A stretch of DNA of 64,000 bases, taken from positions 22,800,022 through 22,864,021 of the forward strand of contig OY756967.1 in the NCBI GenBank assembly GCA_963580455.1, written 5' to 3'. Shown in pieces: positions 59,652 through 64,000 of this stretch; positions within the stretch are counted from its first letter, which is position 1; each line of letters opens with the position of its first letter. Origin of the DNA: Euonymus europaeus. Taxonomy: Eukaryota; Streptophyta; Magnoliopsida; Celastrales; Celastraceae. The notes under the pieces were generated by a model that ran no database searches, was not told the origin of the DNA, and was given only the letters and a program-made list of their open reading frames with translations. The position numbers were made by a program, and so were the translations under genes.

Positions 59652-60970
59652 CTGTGAGTGTGAGAATACTGGTTTCTTCTCTAGAGGTTATGAATATTTA
59701 TTGGTTAGATTATGATTCGTATACTACTATTTCGTTGATTCTTGATTATTCTTTGCAGATTTTGAAATATTCTTTCAGTCAATATGAGTCAAAATTATGT
59801 GGTATTTTAGTTGATGAGTCATATTGCGTGGTAAATTGGTAATCGTCTATTTAGTATATATTAATAGTTTGCGCTTCGTTGCATGATAGTTTGTACAATG
59901 GATTTATGGAAATTTAATCAATATATATTGATGATGATTTTGGTTGGTTGATTAACTTTGTAGGAGATTCTGGACTTTTGATTTTAAATCTTGGTGTGTG
60001 TGATTTATCAAACACTTTGGGACTTTGGGGAGTGGTGCTGTGGCTTGTGTGTGGTTGTGCAGTGTGCCGCTACAAAGAGTTTTGGGTTTCAATCTTTGTG
60101 GTGCTGTGTGTGTTGTCTCTGAACACCTTGGGTTGGGTACGTGCGAGTTTACATTAAATTTGGGATGGTTTTGTTCCATTAACGTTTGTCATGTTTGGTG
60201 TGAGTTGGCTATAAATATGTTGTCATAATTTGGAATTTGTACGTGGGAAACATCAACTTTGTGAGGGGTTTTCCAACGAAAGGGATGAGTGGGTGATGAT
60301 TGATATGTATTATTAAAAGGGAAATCTTAAGTGGAAGGGGAATTTAACAAATAACAATGTTTGGGTTAGAGTAGAGATAAGGGTACTAGTATCCTATAAA
60401 TGTTGAAATGTGGGTGGATTTTCAGCTAGGTACTTGTACGAGTAGAAAGGATGAGAATAGCTACTGTAATATGGATAGTCATCAAGGTTTCATGCCTTGT
60501 CGACACTATGAAGACAACAATGCATAGGACGGATATCTGCTCTTCTCCATTTGGCACTTGCAGGAATGATTTTGTTTTGGCTCCATATTCATAATTCTTT
60601 CAGGGGAATTTATGTTTCAATTGATTGGCATAGAATTTAGAGAAAGTACGTATAAATTAAGGAGGTTGAGCAGCAGCCCCTGATGATGTCTGCTCCACAA
60701 CCTCCCTTCTGTTTCAACTACACTTCCTGCAGTTCTGCTCTGCTAGTGCTATGTATTCATTTATTTTCCAAGCCTCTATGGTTCGCAGATACATTTTCTG
60801 TATTGTTCCATTGTTTCTTGCCGGTCTTTGTATTTTGCCTAAATGTTAAATTGCCTCTTTGTATTGTTCCCAAAGCCATCCCATTTTATTCCCTTTTCTT
60901 TTTCGCTATTTGTTCTAATATATTCTGCAGTTTATAGAGAGAAAAAACATTTGTGCATGTTATCTGTATA
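59652..60970. other. Gene-free stretch downstream of the AGP-like gene
   Basis: 3' flank of the AGP-like gene, then AT/GT-rich intergenic DNA. Open frames at 59948-60228 and 60683-60937 are low-complexity and without motif. Confidence 0.4.
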
Positions 60971-60974
60971 ATTT

Positions 60975-61750
60975 ATACATGGGCCCGGCTTGGACAAAAT
61001 GTATGGGCCCATGGCCATCTACACAGCCCAGTATTTAAGAACGTTTTGTTGTGTATGAGCTGGGTTTGGATAGGAGAATTAGGCCCAGCGCAGCCTACCA
61101 AAGCCCAATAACATTAGAATACACTTCATAAAATAAATTATATTTGGAAATGGGCCATACTTTTATAAAATGCTGGCCCAAAGAATTAGGCCCAGCCCAC
61201 CCACTCAAGGCCAATGAGATTTAACTACATTATAAAAATATAATTTACGTATGGGCTGGGCTTTGACGAAAAAGATTGGTATTATTTGATGGCCCAGCTC
61301 ACTCATACAGGTCCAGAAACATTTAGTCCAAAGAACTAGGCCAGGCCACTCACATAGGCCCAATAATATTTAACTTATTTATATGGGCTGGGCTTTGATA
61401 AAAATCGGATAAAAGAATAGGGCCCAGTCCACCACAGGGTCCAATAAACTATATTTTATAAATATAATTTACTTATGGGCTGGGCTCTGACAAAGAATTG
61501 GGTCTGGCCCACTCTTACAGGCCCGATAACATTTACTTACAAACATTTTTTAAACATAATTTATATGGGCTGAGTTTGATTAAAAAGACAGGCCCAAATA
61601 ATTGGCCACCACTCAAGGCCCAATAAAATTTAACTAAATCTTATATATGGGCTTGGCTTTAATGAAAAAGAAAGGTCCAAAGAATGGAGTCCAACTCTAC
61701 TAGAAGGCCCAATGATATTTAAGAACATTTTAGGCCCAAGGGATTGCCCG
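60975..61750. repeat. Degenerate tandem array rich in GGGCTGGGC/GGCCCA
   Basis: A unit of about 85-130 bp recurs with starts near 61049, 61248, 61382, 61474, 61562 and 61647. Each begins TATGGGCTGGGCTTTGA or close to it, then AGGCCCA..CCCAC..AGGCCCAATAA.ATTTAAC and an AT-rich tail ending ATATAATTTA. Spacing shrinks from about 130 to 85 bp along the array. No coding content. Confidence 0.75.
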
Positions 61751-62061
61751 GCTACAACCTTGTAACATTTAATCATATGCATATAAGCACTTGCATACAA
61801 CCTGGCCATCATCGTATATTGAAATCAAGGTTATGTCGTGCTCAGGGAGGTTATTTTTTCGGCATATCACCCAGGAAAAACGCCAATCTTATGCAATCTA
61901 AATGGCAAATCTGATTATTGATAAGCACAATGGAGTTTATGAGATACATGAGCATTTATTGGTTGTGCATTGGTTTTGGGACTTTACGCAACTAGAAGGA
62001 ATCAAGGAAACACTGGACAATATACCACGTTAACTATAAGCCAACCAGAACCTAGCATACC

Positions 62062-64000
62062 TCATTCTTCTGCAGGAGGGTCTACCCAACGGCCATTTTC
62101 TTTTATGAGCTGGATTAAGGCATCAGTTGCATTCTCCATCGCAATTCCACGCTTTACTACCGTCTGAAACCAAATTCAACTAACTAATCAATTTCACCTT
62201 ATTTACTTAGATTTAATCAGTATCACACATCATTGATATAAAGAAACAATATGGCAAATTAGCAACCACTTAAATAATCCAGTACCGCTAGTTTTCATTA
62301 GAATAATCGCCTTGCAAGATTACTACTGAATCTTGGTCCATGAAAATCATGTGTCTGATAATGGGCCATGTCAACTGGAAAGCCCAGCCCACCCAACCCC
62401 TTTTTAATCCATGAATGGGGCAAAAAAAAATTGCCAATGGACGGTCCTGGACACAATTTCAGGACATTTTCCTTGAGCCAACATGTGGCCTGTTTGTCCA
62501 GAGTCCAGACAGGGCTTGGGAAAACACAGAGCGATCCATAATCAAAAGAATGGTCCGATGATTTGATAATGTCTAGTATACATTCTTGAGATTAGAACAG
62601 GGATTGTGGTAATAAAGCTAACCAAAACTTCGATAAATCTAATATGAACTGCAAAAAGAAATGAGCCGTTAGACGATTACCTTCCCAACGTAAAGATCAA
62701 TCTTCCCAGGAGCACCTCCGACATATCCAAAATCTGCGTCAGCCATCTCACCTGGTCCATTCACAATGCAACCCATGATTGCAATCTGCATTGGAAAATA
62801 TAGGAAAAATATTTGCATTATTGTTCACCCACTGGGGTACGATCCACATACATAATCTGACACAAACCAGAAGGATGAGTGATTACCGAAACACCAGGCA
62901 AGTGTAATGTCTTTTCTCTTATCTGTGCACTTATTTCTTGAAGGTCGAACAGAGTTCTACCGCAGGATGGGCATGAGACATACTCCTAAAAACAAGTTTT
63001 AAGTACATAAGATCATATTTTATAATGAAACGTTAGTCTTGTTCTTGGAAAGTTTGTCATATACCGTCTTTGTATTCCTCATTCTGCAACCCTGTAGCAG
63101 GTTGAAAGAAGTGTTCCTAAGAAAATCAAAGTCCTGATCTGGTGCTTCTAATAGGACTCCATCACCAAGTCCATCTACAAGAAGGGCTCCCGACTTGGCA
63201 CCAGCAGTAATGACCAAGTCATCCCTGGAAATAGAGGAAAGTAAGCAAAACCACTCATACTCCCAATAATAACATCAAAGAAAAGTTAGGTTTATAGTTA
63301 CTTGTGAATCCCAGTTGGAAACTGAATGTGATGAATCACAGGAAAATTCAGAGCATTGTCTGCAAGATACTCAAACAGCCTGCAGTAGACAAAAGCAAAA
63401 GCGCTTATCAGAATAGAGAGGATACAATTGGGGAAATACAAAAAGCAAATGAGAGAACTCATTTCAATAGAATGAGAATGTGCCCACAGCAAATTCTTAC
63501 CAACAAATGGTGGGTCCCTAGTCAGGTCTATATTACTACTTTTTTTTAAGTCTATAATACTTGTAGCTCTTATAAACTGCCCAACCTGGCTATACCAGAT
63601 AACGCAGTCCCCAAAATATCATGTCCACAAAGAAATCTGTCTGTGTTGTGCACCACAAGCAAATTTCTGATTTACTGCATTTTCAGTTTCCTTTCTGTTT
63701 CGACATCTCTCAATTCTAGTCCTAGGACATCTTCTAAGAGCTAAATGGAATGCTGAATGGACAAAAGTCATAGCCAAACCAACTAATCTATCAGTTATTG
63801 TAAATCATTTAAATAAATAATAACTGCATTACTACCTCCTTGCTGCATGGACTCTGCTAATTTTGTCTTCAGTAAAGGGTAGCTCATGAAAAAGCATTGT
63901 TGCTTCAATGTCCTTGAGAATCTCCAATTCTTCATATGGCTCGTCACCACGCACAGAGACAGCCAAGCGGGTGCCTGCTATGTGATTTGTGGATAACGAT
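62062..64000 (-). CDS. HDS: HDS, 4-hydroxy-3-methylbut-2-enyl diphosphate synthase (ispG/GcpE), C-terminal part
   Basis: Partial gene; the 5' part lies beyond the right edge. Exons in window (minus): 64000-63836 (cut), 63379-63302, 63224-63065, 62985-62887, 62785-62681, 62163-62062, all in frame. Motifs: [71 protein letters not shown], then the Fe-S region [35 protein letters not shown], and the end [11 protein letters not shown]. The enzyme works in plastids at the penultimate MEP-pathway step, reducing MEcPP to HMBPP. The [4Fe-4S] ligands (CPSC, MGC, GPGE Glu) are all present. The long plant-type insert domain would be encoded upstream and is only partly visible. No break seen. Confidence 0.96.

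Noticed and set aside
1..64000. tRNA, rRNA, CRISPR, bacterial operons or viral insertions
   Set aside because: No tRNA box A/B pair, rRNA block or CRISPR spacing was seen; the TGGTATCAGAGC at 42177 is a retroelement primer site, not a tRNA gene.

Overview
The window is nuclear DNA of a flowering plant, most likely a eudicot: the genes are intron-rich with GT-AG (and one GC-AG) introns, and the products are plant-specific (DRB2-type dsRNA-binding protein, PIP2 aquaporin, plant PDI-like 1-type enzyme, plastid HDS of the MEP pathway). About half of the window is intergenic AT-rich DNA filled with transposable elements. The species cannot be told from the sequence.

Layout. 1-1164 holds no clear gene. 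1165-8615 is two head-to-tail Helitron-type elements on the minus strand, carrying captured exons: unrecognised ones in the first, and the first three coding exons of an eIF4A helicase gene in the second. 8616-15096 is intergenic, with a 270-bp inverted-repeat element flanked by a 9-bp duplication and a 730-bp hAT-like element with an 8-bp duplication. 15097-15471 is a broken class I small heat-shock protein. 17286-20510 (-) is DRB2-like. 23074-29561 (-) is MON1, a 14-exon model complete except for an in-frame stop at codon 355. 30658-31158 (+) is cytosolic ribosomal protein L12. 34490-35636 (+) is a PIP2 aquaporin. 36-40 kb is repeats. 40127-40561 (+) is a small secreted/membrane protein, and 41633-43438 (-) an 84-residue membrane protein whose second intron contains a miniature LTR element. 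46845-51056 (+) is a receptor-like kinase whose catalytic Asp is replaced (pseudokinase). 53853-58086 (+) is a KDEL-tailed protein disulfide isomerase, 59178-59651 (+) an arabinogalactan-like membrane protein, and 62062-64000 (-) the 3' half of HDS (ispG), cut by the window end.

The genes do not form a pathway cluster; they are separate nuclear genes. MON1 and RPL12 are divergent and share about 1.1 kb with plant ribosomal-protein promoter motifs. A Tourist/Harbinger-like MITE family with an internal ~31-bp repeat recurs at least five times, including three copies side by side at 32551-33645.

Exon borders were read by eye from splice signals, frame continuity and recalled protein families. 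All multi-exon models keep frame across every junction. No database search or alignment was run.
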